This document shows, piece by piece, positions 5,946 to 13,173 of a stretch of 13,173 nt of DNA. The notes under the pieces are model-generated. The model saw only the letters and a program-made list of their open reading frames with translations, was not told the DNA's origin and did not search any database. The position numbers and the translations under genes were made by a program. The DNA is from an uncultured Hippea sp. GTDB taxonomy: Bacteria > Campylobacterota_A > Desulfurellia > JAADFJ01. The number at the start of each line of letters is the position of its first letter. Position 1 is the first letter of the stretch. The stretch lies in NCBI GenBank assembly GCA_913009315.1, contig CAJVZA010000057.1, positions 1 to 13,173 on the forward strand, written 5' to 3'.

Positions 5946-6401
5946 TTATAGTTGATGGAGCTTATAAAGGCTGAGCAGCCTCGCTTCTTCTTTCTGCATC
6001 AGCATCTTCTCGTGTACCTCCAAATGATCATATCCTGATAAATGCAATACGGCGTGAATTATGAGCCTTGCCATCATCTCATCAACATCAACTCCAATCT
6101 CTTCTGCATCATTGGTTAGTTGCTCCCATGAAATCACTATATTTCCAAAAATTTTTTCTTCAGACAAAACGAACTCACCCTCCGGTGCAGAAAAGGATAA
6201 AACATCCGTGGAACTATCGATAGAGCGGTATTTTTTGTTGTACTTTCTCATTAGCTTATCATCGGTCAGAAGCAGGTCTGTTTCTCCCTCAATTCCGAGA
6301 ATACCGACCACAAACATCATAATATCGATGATCTTTCTTTCCGGCAAAGGCCAGTTGCCGGTACTATTTATAACGTTAATTTTTTCGCTTTTCATATGCA
6401 T
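5946..6401 (-). CDS. ybeY: Endoribonuclease YbeY
   Basis: YbeY is a zinc-dependent single-strand endoribonuclease needed for 16S rRNA 3'-end maturation and late-stage ribosome quality control. The 151 residues contain the metal motif HAVLHLSGYDH with H116, H120 and H126, and the conserved STDVLSF segment (64-70). The length is normal. It overlaps the end of phoH by 26 bases and has no clear ribosome binding site of its own, so translation is probably coupled to phoH. Two ATGs lie two codons apart (6401 and 6395); either may be used. It is the last gene of the minus-strand operon. The phoH-ybeY pair is a conserved bacterial arrangement. Confidence 0.95.
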   Translation of the reverse strand: MHMKSEKINVINSTGNWPLPERKIIDIMMFVVGILGIEGETDLLLTDDKLMRKYNKKYRSIDSSTDVLSFSAPEGEFVLSEEKIFGNIVISWEQLTNDAEEIGVDVDEMMARLIIHAVLHLSGYDHLEVHEKMLMQKEEARLLSLYKLHQL

Positions 6402-7308
6402 TTATAATCTTTGAAACAAGCGGATTTCTCACAATATCGGCATTGTTGAAATAGACAATTTTTATATCTTTATCGATTCCATCCAATATTTTAGCACTAA
6501 TTAAAAGGCCTGATTTCTTTGGTTCAGGCAGATCCACCTGAGTTATATCTCCGGTGATAACCATTTTTGACCCAAACCCGAGACGTGTCAAAAACATTTT
6601 CATCTGGGTGACGGAACTGTTTTGGGCTTCGTCAAGAATTGCAAAAGCACCATTTAATGTCCGGCCTCTCATATAGGCAAGCGGTGCAATCTCTATCTTT
6701 CCGTTTTCAACATAACGCTCAACCTTTTCGGGACCAATCATATCATAAAGTGCATCATATAACGGCCTGAGATAAGGATTGATCTTTTCTGCCAGATCAC
6801 CCGGCAGATACCCAAGACTTTCTCCGGCTTCAACTGCAGGCCTGGTAAGTATTATTCTTTTGACTGCACCCGACAAAAGTGATTCAACCGCCATAGCTAC
6901 CGTCAGATAAGTTTTGCCGGTTCCCGAAGGCCCGATGCCTATCACTACACTGTGTTTTCTTATTTCCTGAAGATATCTGTTCTGATTGATAGTTTTAGGG
7001 AAAATTTGACGATTTTTTATTATAATCGGTTCGACATTATTGTCTCGTTCATAAAGCAGTGTAATAAACTGCTCAAATCCTGCGTCTTTTATGTTGTATC
7101 CTGATGATATGATATCCTCTATCTGTCTAAAACAACCTATGGCAGATTCAACATTTTTTTTCTCTCCTTCTACGAACAGCGTTCCCCCTCGGAACACAAT
7201 TGAAACTTCAAGCTTTTTTTCCAAAAATTTGGCATGTTTATCGCTATTCCACAGAAATGGAAGCCCAAGCATTCCACCGGCTATAAAGCTATCTCTGACT
7301 ATTCCCAT
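6376..7308 (-). CDS. phoH: PhoH-like ATPase (YbeZ)
   Basis: A cytoplasmic P-loop ATPase related to helicase superfamily 1; family members work with YbeY in RNA metabolism. The 310 residues carry Walker A GPSGTGKT (126-133), TRPAVEAGESLGYLPG (155-170) and Walker B FAILDEAQN (222-230), followed by TGDITQVDLP. The N-terminal KH-like region (about 34-66) is present. The ATG at 7308 overlaps the guaA stop by ten bases; a second Met at residue 13 is an alternative start. Nothing in the sequence supports a direct phosphate-starvation role, which the family name suggests. Confidence 0.95.
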   Translation of the reverse strand: MGIVRDSFIAGGMLGLPFLWNSDKHAKFLEKKLEVSIVFRGGTLFVEGEKKNVESAIGCFRQIEDIISSGYNIKDAGFEQFITLLYERDNNVEPIIIKNRQIFPKTINQNRYLQEIRKHSVVIGIGPSGTGKTYLTVAMAVESLLSGAVKRIILTRPAVEAGESLGYLPGDLAEKINPYLRPLYDALYDMIGPEKVERYVENGKIEIAPLAYMRGRTLNGAFAILDEAQNSSVTQMKMFLTRLGFGSKMVITGDITQVDLPEPKKSGLLISAKILDGIDKDIKIVYFNNADIVRNPLVSKIINAYEKRKN

Positions 7309-8813
7309 TCAATCGTACTTGGAGGTTTGGTTGAAATATCGTAAACAACCCTGTTTATACCTTCGGTTTCATTGATAATTCTTGAGGAAATTCTTCGCAG
7401 AACAGCCTCAGGAAGATATACCCAATCCGCTGTCATGCCATCTGTACTCTCTACAATTCTAATGCAGATCGTATAGTCGTAGGTTCTGTGATCTCCCATT
7501 ACGCCAACTGACCTCAGGGGAAGTAAAACCGCAAATGATTGCCATACCTCATCATAAAATCCGTTCTTTTTTGCCTCTTCCATCAAAATTTTATCAGCGT
7601 TTCTTAATATCTTCAGGCGTTCCGGTGTTAGTTCTCCGATAATGCGTATTGCCAGACCCGGACCTGGAAACGGCTGTCTTTTTATATATTCCTCCGCTAT
7701 TCCCAAGTGTCCGCCAAGTATTCTCACCTCGTCCTTGAACAGCTCGCGCAGCGGCTCAACAAGCTTAAATCCCAACTTTTCAGGCAATCCGCCGACATTA
7801 TGATGACTTTTTATAAGAGATGAATTTTTACCGACTGCACAGCTTTCAATCACATCAGGATAAAGCGTACCCTGAGCAAGATATTCAATCCCACTGTATC
7901 TTCCGGCAACATCCGTAAAAAGATCGATAAATGTGCGCCCAATAATTTTACGCTTTTTTTCCGGATCAGTAACGTTATTGAGCCTGGTAAGAAATATGTC
8001 GGATGCATCTTCATATATAACCTTAAGGCCAAGTTTTTTTAGTTGATTTAAGACAACTTTTTCCTCGTTATATCTAAGCAGTCCGTTGTTTATAAAAACA
8101 GGGATAACATCGGTTTCGGCTTTTTTCAAAAGAACGGCAGTAACGGTTGAATCTACTCCTCCCGAAACAGCCACGAGTACCTTTTTCTTTTTAAGCGTCT
8201 TCTTTAAAGTCGCTATCTTTTCAGATATAAACCGCTCGATGCTCCAGTCGGCTGCCGCACCGGCAATACCGGTAACAAAGTTTTTGAGCACGTTTTTGCC
8301 ATGTTCGGTATGAGTAACTTCAGGATGAAACTGAATGCCGTAAATTTTCCTGCTGCTGTCTTCTATTGCGGCGTATTCTATATTCTCGGTAGTGCCTACA
8401 GTTTTAAATCCTTCAGGTATAGCCGCAACTCTGTCTTTGTGACTCATCCACACGGTTGAATTATCGGCGCCTTTAATAAGCTGAGAACCGGAAATTCGAT
8501 TTAATTTTGCAGGTCCGTATTCTTCTTTCCCGCTGACAATTTTTCCTCCAAGCTGGCGAACAATAAGCTGCATTCCATAACAGATACCCAGAACAGGAAG
8601 GCCTATTTCGTTGATAGGTATAGAGGGGCTGTCCTTATCGTACACACTTGACGGACCGCCGGAAAGTACAACCGCTTTTGTTTCATATTTATAAATATCC
8701 CGCCATGAATCAAAAGGGATAATGATAGAATATACGCCGATTTCTCTAATTCTTCTTGCTAACAGCTGCGTGGTCTGGGATCCAAAATCGATAATCGCAA
8801 TCAGATTACTCAT
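7299..8813 (-). CDS. guaA: GMP synthase (glutamine-hydrolysing)
   Basis: GuaA converts XMP, ATP and glutamine to GMP, the last step of guanine nucleotide synthesis. The 504 residues form one chain with an N-terminal class I glutamine amidotransferase domain: catalytic triad C78 in GICYGMQ, H163 and E165 in FHPEVTHT. It continues with an ATP pyrophosphatase domain with PP-loop SGGVDST (217-223). The C-terminal dimerisation domain ends in STKPPSTIEWE, the typical end of GuaA, so the protein is complete. GGAG seven bases before the ATG overlaps the end of dgt, and only one base separates the dgt stop from the start codon. Adjacency to a dNTPase gene fits a guanine nucleotide theme. No purine riboswitch precedes it. 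Confidence 0.98.
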   Translation of the reverse strand: MSNLIAIIDFGSQTTQLLARRIREIGVYSIIIPFDSWRDIYKYETKAVVLSGGPSSVYDKDSPSIPINEIGLPVLGICYGMQLIVRQLGGKIVSGKEEYGPAKLNRISGSQLIKGADNSTVWMSHKDRVAAIPEGFKTVGTTENIEYAAIEDSSRKIYGIQFHPEVTHTEHGKNVLKNFVTGIAGAAADWSIERFISEKIATLKKTLKKKKVLVAVSGGVDSTVTAVLLKKAETDVIPVFINNGLLRYNEEKVVLNQLKKLGLKVIYEDASDIFLTRLNNVTDPEKKRKIIGRTFIDLFTDVAGRYSGIEYLAQGTLYPDVIESCAVGKNSSLIKSHHNVGGLPEKLGFKLVEPLRELFKDEVRILGGHLGIAEEYIKRQPFPGPGLAIRIIGELTPERLKILRNADKILMEEAKKNGFYDEVWQSFAVLLPLRSVGVMGDHRTYDYTICIRIVESTDGMTADWVYLPEAVLRRISSRIINETEGINRVVYDISTKPPSTIEWE

Positions 8814-8814
8814 A

Positions 8815-9810
8815 TTATCTCCATGGTTTCGGTATAAAGCAGGATTTATAATAGTTTATGGCAAATTGGTCGGTCATGCCTGAAATATAATCCACAGTCG
8901 ACTGCGTTGTATCTTCTGTTTTTGAAGCTGTTTTGTTGCACTCACAGATATAATAAAACAGCGCTTTGACTATCTTTTTTGCCTTTTCGGCCTCATTTCT
9001 GACCAAATTGTGATGATAAACGGCCTTATATAAAAAAGTCCTGAACAGCTTAAGCGCCTCAAACACTTTTTCGCTCATCACGATCTGCTTATAGTCATTT
9101 TTTATTGTATTGTCAATAATATCTATTACCATTGCGGCAATCCGTTTTGAATGCGTAATGCCCAAACATTCTTTAACCTCTTTAGGAAGTTGATCTTCCG
9201 TTATCAAAGATGAACGGATTGCATCGGCGGTATCATGATTTGCATAGGCAATAAGATCGGAAATTCTAACTATCTGACCTTCAAGAGTATTTGGAAGCAT
9301 CTTTTTATCGGATGGAATAATATGGCCCGTTCCTTTGGAATGCAGCGCTATTCCGTTTCTCACCTGCAAAGTAAGATTTAATCCTGATCCGTTATTTTCA
9401 ATGCTGTCAACGACGCGCAAAGACTGTCTTGCATGGGTAAATCTTCCATTGGTAATCTCATTTAATGCTTCTTCTCCGGCATGACCAAAAGGCGTATGGC
9501 CGAGATCATGACCAAGTGCGATTGCTTCGCATAACTCTTCGTTCAGCTTCAATGCTCTCGCTATGGTTCTGGCAATTTGAGAAACTTCTAATGTGTGAGT
9601 CAATCTGCTGATAAAATGATCTCCTTCGGGCGCAATAAAAACCTGAGTTTTATGTTTTAGTCTTCTGAATGCCTTACTATACAGAATGCGGTCGCGATCA
9701 ACAGCATAAGGCGTGCGCACAGGATCGTACTGCTCTTTGATTATCCTTTCGGCATCAATCGATCTTGCAGCCTTATCGTTCAGAAAATCCTCATAACATT
9801 GATTCAGCAT
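8815..9810 (-). CDS. dgt: dGTP triphosphohydrolase-like HD protein
   Basis: An HD-domain enzyme of the dGTPase family, which cleaves dNTPs to nucleosides and triphosphate. The 331 residues begin with the conserved DRDRILYSKAFRRLKHKTQVF (about 38-58), then SRLTHTLEVSQIAR with metal ligand H72, and LGHDLGHTPFGHAGE with the HD pair H101-D102. The length matches the shorter, broadly distributed branch of the family rather than the about 500-residue E. coli Dgt, so it may be a general dNTPase; strict dGTP specificity is not shown. The ATG at 9810 has only a distant AAAGG upstream, so initiation may be weak. A 120-base gap separates it from the nuclease gene, the only real gap in this operon, and it contains repeats. 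Confidence 0.9.
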   Translation of the reverse strand: MLNQCYEDFLNDKAARSIDAERIIKEQYDPVRTPYAVDRDRILYSKAFRRLKHKTQVFIAPEGDHFISRLTHTLEVSQIARTIARALKLNEELCEAIALGHDLGHTPFGHAGEEALNEITNGRFTHARQSLRVVDSIENNGSGLNLTLQVRNGIALHSKGTGHIIPSDKKMLPNTLEGQIVRISDLIAYANHDTADAIRSSLITEDQLPKEVKECLGITHSKRIAAMVIDIIDNTIKNDYKQIVMSEKVFEALKLFRTFLYKAVYHHNLVRNEAEKAKKIVKALFYYICECNKTASKTEDTTQSTVDYISGMTDQFAINYYKSCFIPKPWR

Positions 9811-9821
9811 ATTATTAATAT

Positions 9822-9950
9822 AAAACCTTTGAGAAAATTTAAAACACCTCTATTAATTTCGGGTGTTCCGGATCCGGAGCTCAAAATGATCATTCATGGA
9901 TCAATAGGCGTGTCATTAATATATTGACAATCACAAAACCTTTGAGAAAA
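9822..9950. repeat. Direct repeat with palindromes between bifunctional nuclease gene and dgt
   Basis: AAAACCTTTGAGAAAA occurs identically at 9822-9837 and 9935-9950. The right copy encodes the last codons (FSKV) of the upstream nuclease, so the left copy looks like a duplicated gene end. Between them lie AACACC/GGTGTT arms (9843-9848 and 9862-9867), the perfect palindrome CCGGATCCGG (9868-9877) and AATGATCATT (9885-9894). This could be a small insertion or slippage event, or a regulatory region for dgt-guaA-phoH-ybeY. Confidence 0.55.
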
Positions 9951-10365
9951 AATTGCACCAATTGGATATCAAATCATTCTCCACATCATCATAGCCGCTA
10001 TCGTCATCAATAAATATAGCTGCACGCGAAATCAGCGCAACCAAAATTGCATCATCGCTATCCATAAGCAGTTCAATTGTTTTATCATTCTGAGAAATAA
10101 CGAGTTTCGCCGTATCTTCACTTTTAAGATCGGCAGTCAGTACAACCGAGTCTATTTTGAAACCAAAGCCGTCTGCAAGTCTTACAAAACTGCTGTATAT
10201 GCTTTTTTCGTTGAGAGGAAATGCATTATATAAAAGCAGTGCTGCCCTTTTTCCTACATCTTTGCTGACCTGAAGCTGGAAATGCTCATCGGTATCTTTA
10301 AAAATCAGGTAAGCGCAGTTATTCATATCATCAAAAACCGCATCAATAATTACTATTTTACGCAA
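9931..10365 (-). CDS. Bifunctional nuclease (DUF151) family protein
   Basis: The 144 residues fit the BFN/DUF151 fold. AYLIFKDTDEHFQLQVSK (18-35) aligns with the LVLKD...LPIWIG start. GKRAALLLYNA (38-48) corresponds to the EAxAIALAL helix, FVRLADGFGFKIDSVVLTAD to the LLxxLGA..ERVVITD segment, and MDSDDAILVALISRAAIFID to the RPSDAIALALR...PIYV end. The canonical R-P-S-D is M-D-S-D here, so the match is divergent. Plant and Thermotoga members are linked to nuclease activity, but the bacterial function is not settled. The start is TTG at 10365, overlapping the miaB stop by eight bases with AGGG upstream; the next Met (residue 14) would remove the first strand. Its position after miaB supports the call. 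Confidence 0.75.
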   Translation of the reverse strand: MRKIVIIDAVFDDMNNCAYLIFKDTDEHFQLQVSKDVGKRAALLLYNAFPLNEKSIYSSFVRLADGFGFKIDSVVLTADLKSEDTAKLVISQNDKTIELLMDSDDAILVALISRAAIFIDDDSGYDDVENDLISNWCNFFSKVL

Positions 10366-11638
10366 GCTCTTTTCCCTTCAGGGTGTGTTTTGATATTCCG
10401 CAAACCTCAACCGGAACAAATTTGCCTAAAACTGCGCTCCCGCTTTTTACGTTAATAACAATATCCTGACGAGTTCTTCCTGCGAATCCGCTCTCTTTCT
10501 GTTTATCTACAAAAATCGACATTATGCTTCCTTTATACCTCTCTAATTTCTTAACAGTTATATTTTGCTGGTACTCTATCAATCTCCCCAGTCTCTCTTT
10601 CGATACGACCATACTGACCTGTCCCTCCATGGCACCGGCTTGCGTGCCGCTTCTTTTTGAGTAGCAGAACATAAAACTGTTAAAAAATCCTACATCTCCG
10701 ACAATTTTGAGTGTCTGCTCGAAGTCCTGCTCTGTTTCTGTGGGAAAACCTACAATAATATCAGTTGTTAATATAGCATCTTTAATATATTTTTCAATTT
10801 TCTCAACCTTTTTCATATAACCGGAACTATTATAGCCGCGTTTCATCAGTTTCAAAATCCTGTCTGAGCCTGATTGAAGCGGAAGATGAATATGGGGCAC
10901 ACACTTGGGTATATATGAGATCTCTCTTATTTGTCTGTCGGTCATACTTGCCGGATTGGGAGACATAAATTTGATGCGCGATATTCCTGAAATTGCTGCA
11001 ACTTTCCTGAGAAGTGCGGCAAAATCAATATCTTCATAGCTGTAGGCATTAACATTCTGGCCAAGCAGAGTAATCTCGCGTGCTCCATTTTCAGCAGCTC
11101 TGCAAACCTCATCGTATATATCATCGGGCCTGCGCGAAATCTCCCTGCCTCTTGTATAAGGAACAATACAGTAGCTGCAGAATCTGCTGCATCCGTACAT
11201 AATATCAACTGATGCCGAAAGCTTTTTAATTTCCGGTCGACTATGGATATAAAATTCCGGATTATCGTCGGTCAATACAACACTTCCGCCGGTTATTATA
11301 TGGGGAATCTCATATAGATATTGAGGACCCACAACGGCATGCACAAACGGTGCCCTCTTGATCAAGCTGCGGCCGGCGATTTGCGATAAACAGCCGGCAA
11401 CAATGATTTTTTTGTCCGACTTTGAATATCTTCCAAGCTCGCTGTAGAATTTGCTGTCGGCATGATCTCTGACGGTACATGTATTGAAGATTATCGTTCC
11501 TGCATCGTCGGGTTTACCGGCAATCATGTAACCGGATTGAATAAGCAATTCCCTGAGTATATCGCTGTCATGAAAATTCATCTGGCAGCCGAAAGTTTTT
11601 ATATAAACTATTCCTTCTTTTTGTGAATCTTTATCCAT
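10358..11638 (-). CDS. miaB: tRNA-2-methylthio-N6-dimethylallyladenosine synthase
   Basis: MiaB is a radical SAM methylthiotransferase that adds a methylthio group to N6-isopentenyladenosine at position 37 of tRNAs reading U-starting codons. The 426 residues show the N-terminal UPF0004 domain with its three cluster cysteines C18 (FGCQMN), C54 (NTCTVRDHAD) and C83 (AGCLSQ). The radical SAM cluster follows, with C150, C154 and C157 in YGCSRFCSYC, then IVPYTRGREISR, which favours MiaB over RimO or MtaB. The C-terminal TRAM domain spans about 365-425. Length is typical, slightly short. The ATG at 11638 lies inside the end of the mltG-derived reading frame (31-base overlap). No tRNA with a UNN-reading anticodon occurs in this window's cluster. 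Confidence 0.95.
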   Translation of the reverse strand: MDKDSQKEGIVYIKTFGCQMNFHDSDILRELLIQSGYMIAGKPDDAGTIIFNTCTVRDHADSKFYSELGRYSKSDKKIIVAGCLSQIAGRSLIKRAPFVHAVVGPQYLYEIPHIITGGSVVLTDDNPEFYIHSRPEIKKLSASVDIMYGCSRFCSYCIVPYTRGREISRRPDDIYDEVCRAAENGAREITLLGQNVNAYSYEDIDFAALLRKVAAISGISRIKFMSPNPASMTDRQIREISYIPKCVPHIHLPLQSGSDRILKLMKRGYNSSGYMKKVEKIEKYIKDAILTTDIIVGFPTETEQDFEQTLKIVGDVGFFNSFMFCYSKRSGTQAGAMEGQVSMVVSKERLGRLIEYQQNITVKKLERYKGSIMSIFVDKQKESGFAGRTRQDIVINVKSGSAVLGKFVPVEVCGISKHTLKGKELA

Positions 11639-11874
11639 TCTTTTTCCTTTTCATAGTTTGTAAAAAAAAATGTTGATCCGTCAGAACTCAAGAAATACAA
11701 CAGATTTCCTTTTGGTGCATCGGAAGCATATTGTATAGCCTTTAAGGACGGGTTAGATATCGGCGTTGGAGGTAATCCCCTGTTTTTATATAAGTTGTAT
11801 GGTGTTGCTGTATTAAAATCCGCATGATTTAATCTATTTTTACCGAGGGCATATTGAAGCGCAGAATCCAATCC
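11608..11874 (-). pseudogene. mltG: C-terminal fragment of endolytic transglycosylase MltG
   Basis: The last 88 codons match the end of MltG (YceG-like), an inner-membrane lytic transglycosylase that terminates nascent peptidoglycan strands. LDSALQYALGKN corresponds to the LQTDPTVIYGxG segment, and TPYNLYKNRGLPPTPISNPS (25-44 of the fragment) is the highly conserved AYNTY..GLPPxPI.NPG motif, followed by the LLYFLSSDGSTFFF strand. The membrane anchor, LysM-like part and catalytic Glu region (ASIVEKE) are missing. Upstream codons are continuous in frame with an unrelated protein. Its normal position in front of miaB suggests the intact genome has a full mltG here and that the break near 11874 is either a real rearrangement or, more likely, a mis-assembly. 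Confidence 0.85.
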
Positions 11875-13062
11875 CAGCTCAACAACGTTGCGTTCAACTA
11901 GGGTTTCAAATTCTTTATATCGCCAGATATCTTTCCCCGCCGCATCTTTTATCTTTTGCCGAAATTCTGCAAAATGCACACTACGAGTCAATGGTTTTCT
12001 GGACATATCATTTAGTAATTTTACAGTACCAGAATTGGCAATCTTCCCAACTCCCCAAAATCCATCTAGTGTTTTTATTATTTGCTCTGTAGCTCTACCA
12101 GCATCTGAAGGAATGGCTATTATTTTGTTTTTATTTAGCCAAGCATTGAGAGCATCGGTGCCTGAACATAATTCCCATCTTTCAGAAATATTTTTATATT
12201 CTGGAAAAAAGACTAATTCCTCAGCTGTAGACAAAAGATGTTCTCGTCCTAAACGAAAGTCTGGGAATATAGGGTTTTTATAATCACAAGGGAAAATTGT
12301 AGCTATTTGATCTTTGCCTCCCCAACATCTCATCTTTACGACATTAGCAAAACGATGTTTGTTTCTATGTTTTCTAGTAAACTTTGGCCAAAGAGTGTCA
12401 AAAGTAATTACTGGTTTTTCAACATCTACGGGGATATCAATATGCTTCTCATCTGCACTTACAATTGGCATAGTAGTCCGAACCACAGACTCGGGACTGG
12501 GGTGCCAAAGTGGCGGATACCATTGCTGAATGCAATTAGCATCCTTTTTATCAACTCTAATATATTTCTTATGTATTTTATCACTTTCTTTGTCTGATAT
12601 CGATCTAGAGAACATCACTGTGGGATGAATCATAACACCATGTGGATTTCCTGGAAGTGGACGGAAATTTTTTATAATAAATTCTTTGCAAAATGGTGAT
12701 AATTCTTTAATCCATTGTATTGGAATTGGCAATATATTTCTACGAACAATTCGCAAGTTCCAAAAATCAATCAAATCCCTCGCCTTTTGACCATCCAACA
12801 CAAACAAAGCTGGACCACTATGGTCGTTATAGTTTACATCTAAATCAGTTAGGCCAATATTCAATGCTGACGCATGTCTATTTTTATATATTTTAGATAG
12901 TGTTTTACCATTTAAAAGGAATTTTTGGGGATCAAAAACGTACTTGTAGCTGTCTTTAAAATATTTCAATCTTTTTTGTTTAGGGAATTCACCAAAGACA
13001 CAAGCCATAAAAGCATTAAAAGATTCATCCTCCGCTCTAACATCCATGATCGTTGGTTTATG
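11875..13062 (-). CDS. Unrecognised protein, internal segment only (396 codons, both ends missing)
   Basis: An open frame of 396 codons enters from the adapter at 13062 and continues in frame into the mltG tail at about 11874. I cannot name the family. Visible features: no membrane helices, no signal peptide, and many aromatic and basic residues. Noticeable motifs are LFVLDGQKARDLIDFWNLR, ILPIPIQWIKEL, PHGVMIHPTVMFSR, RCWGGKDQIATIFP, IPSDAGRATEQIIKTLDGFWG and KEFETLVERNVVELGL. It reads like a soluble, possibly nucleic-acid-related accessory-genome protein, but no catalytic signature is evident. From memory, related proteins continue after ELGLE into a Cys-X-X-Cys region, which would put the break exactly at GL/DSAL; this is unverified. 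It is AT-richer and its codon use looks different from miaB and guaA, fitting a foreign origin or a join to another genome. Confidence 0.6.
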
Positions 13063-13138
13063 AGATCGGAAGAGCACACGTCTGAACTCCAGTCACACTG
13101 ATATATCTCGTATGCCGTCTTCTGCTTGAAAAAAAAAA
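13063..13138 (+). other. Illumina TruSeq index adapter and poly-A (artefact)
   Basis: The stretch begins AGATCGGAAGAGC and contains CCAGTCAC, the index ACTGATAT and ATCTCGTATGCCG, ending CTGCTTG at 13128. Ten A's follow (13129-13138). This is library adapter read-through and the exact reverse complement of 70-145. An apparent start codon at 13077 and a small open frame at 12966-13169 on the minus strand are translations of the adapter. Confidence 0.98.
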
Positions 13139-13173
13139 CCCCATTTACCACTAGATCGGAAGAGCACACTTCT
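13139..13173 (+). other. Short chimeric scrap and second partial adapter
   Basis: Fourteen bases (13139-13152) separate the poly-A from a second adapter start, AGATCGGAAGAGCACAC, at 13153. This copy ends with one mismatch to the adapter (ACTTCT for ACGTCT). It is read-through debris, with nothing biological to annotate. Confidence 0.92.

Noticed and set aside
8814-8900. Purine riboswitch before guaA
   Set aside because: guaA is separated from dgt by one base, so there is no untranslated leader to hold one.
11896-11935. MltG catalytic motif in ETLVERNV
   Set aside because: It superficially resembles ASIVEKE, but the spacing to the LDSALQYALG segment is far too short (about 30 residues are missing) and the upstream sequence is unlike MltG.
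11888-12597. Three plus-strand open frames opposite the unknown protein
   Set aside because: They have no initiation signals and are antisense shadows of the long minus-strand frame.
12966-13169. 67-codon minus-strand open frame with a Lys/Tyr/Cys/Asp-rich N-terminus
   Set aside because: Most of it is a translation of the TruSeq adapter and poly-A; the rest is an out-of-frame shadow of the 11875-13062 reading.

Overview
The window is an assembled contig whose core (about 146-13062) is bacterial chromosomal DNA. It is closed at both ends by Illumina adapter read-through: adapter plus poly-T at 70-145, and the exact reverse complement (adapter plus poly-A) at 13063-13138. The outermost bases are short chimeric scraps. 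The two adapter copies mimic perfect terminal inverted repeats, but they are a library artefact and not the ends of an element. The gene content suggests a low-to-moderate GC Gram-negative, probably metagenome-derived. The miaB / bifunctional-nuclease / dgt / guaA cluster and the b6-type quinol cytochrome make a Desulfobacterota (deltaproteobacterial) origin my best guess, but this is inference.

Layout, left to right. 146-721 carries no intact gene: a structured, hairpin-rich stretch overlaps what looks like a decayed transposase on the minus strand. 722-2464 (minus) is a three-gene membrane cytochrome operon. It encodes a split b6-type cytochrome b with both bis-His haem pairs and the Cys that in b6 binds the extra haem, then a three-helix partner protein with a large soluble domain, then a previously unlisted 36-residue single-helix microprotein coupled by an ATGA overlap. 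No Rieske or c-type cytochrome gene is in view. 2465-2896 is a divergent intergenic region with plausible promoters facing both ways.

2897-4692 (plus) is accB-accC, the biotin carrier and biotin carboxylase of acetyl-CoA carboxylase, overlapping by GTGA. 4709-5782 (plus) is a stable-RNA block: tRNA-Lys(TTT), tRNA-Glu(TTC), an HU-family DNA-binding protein gene, then tRNA-Val(TAC), Asp(GTC), Pro(TGG), Arg(TCT), Lys(CTT) and His(GTG).

5946-11638 (minus, transcribed towards the tRNAs) is a housekeeping gene train in the order miaB, DUF151/bifunctional nuclease, dgt-like dNTPase, guaA, phoH/ybeZ, ybeY. Most genes overlap or nearly touch; a 120-base gap precedes dgt. Its functions are tRNA modification, nucleotide pool control and rRNA/ribosome quality control. 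Just upstream lies the C-terminal tail of mltG (11608-11874), overlapping miaB. That tail is fused in frame to 396 codons of an unrelated, unrecognised protein running off into the adapter at 13063. Because the fusion lies next to the adapter end, an assembly chimera is at least as likely as a real rearrangement. I did not find a convincing new multi-gene system. The most interesting real biology is the Rieske-less b6-type cytochrome operon with its microprotein; the most important caution is the artefactual ends.
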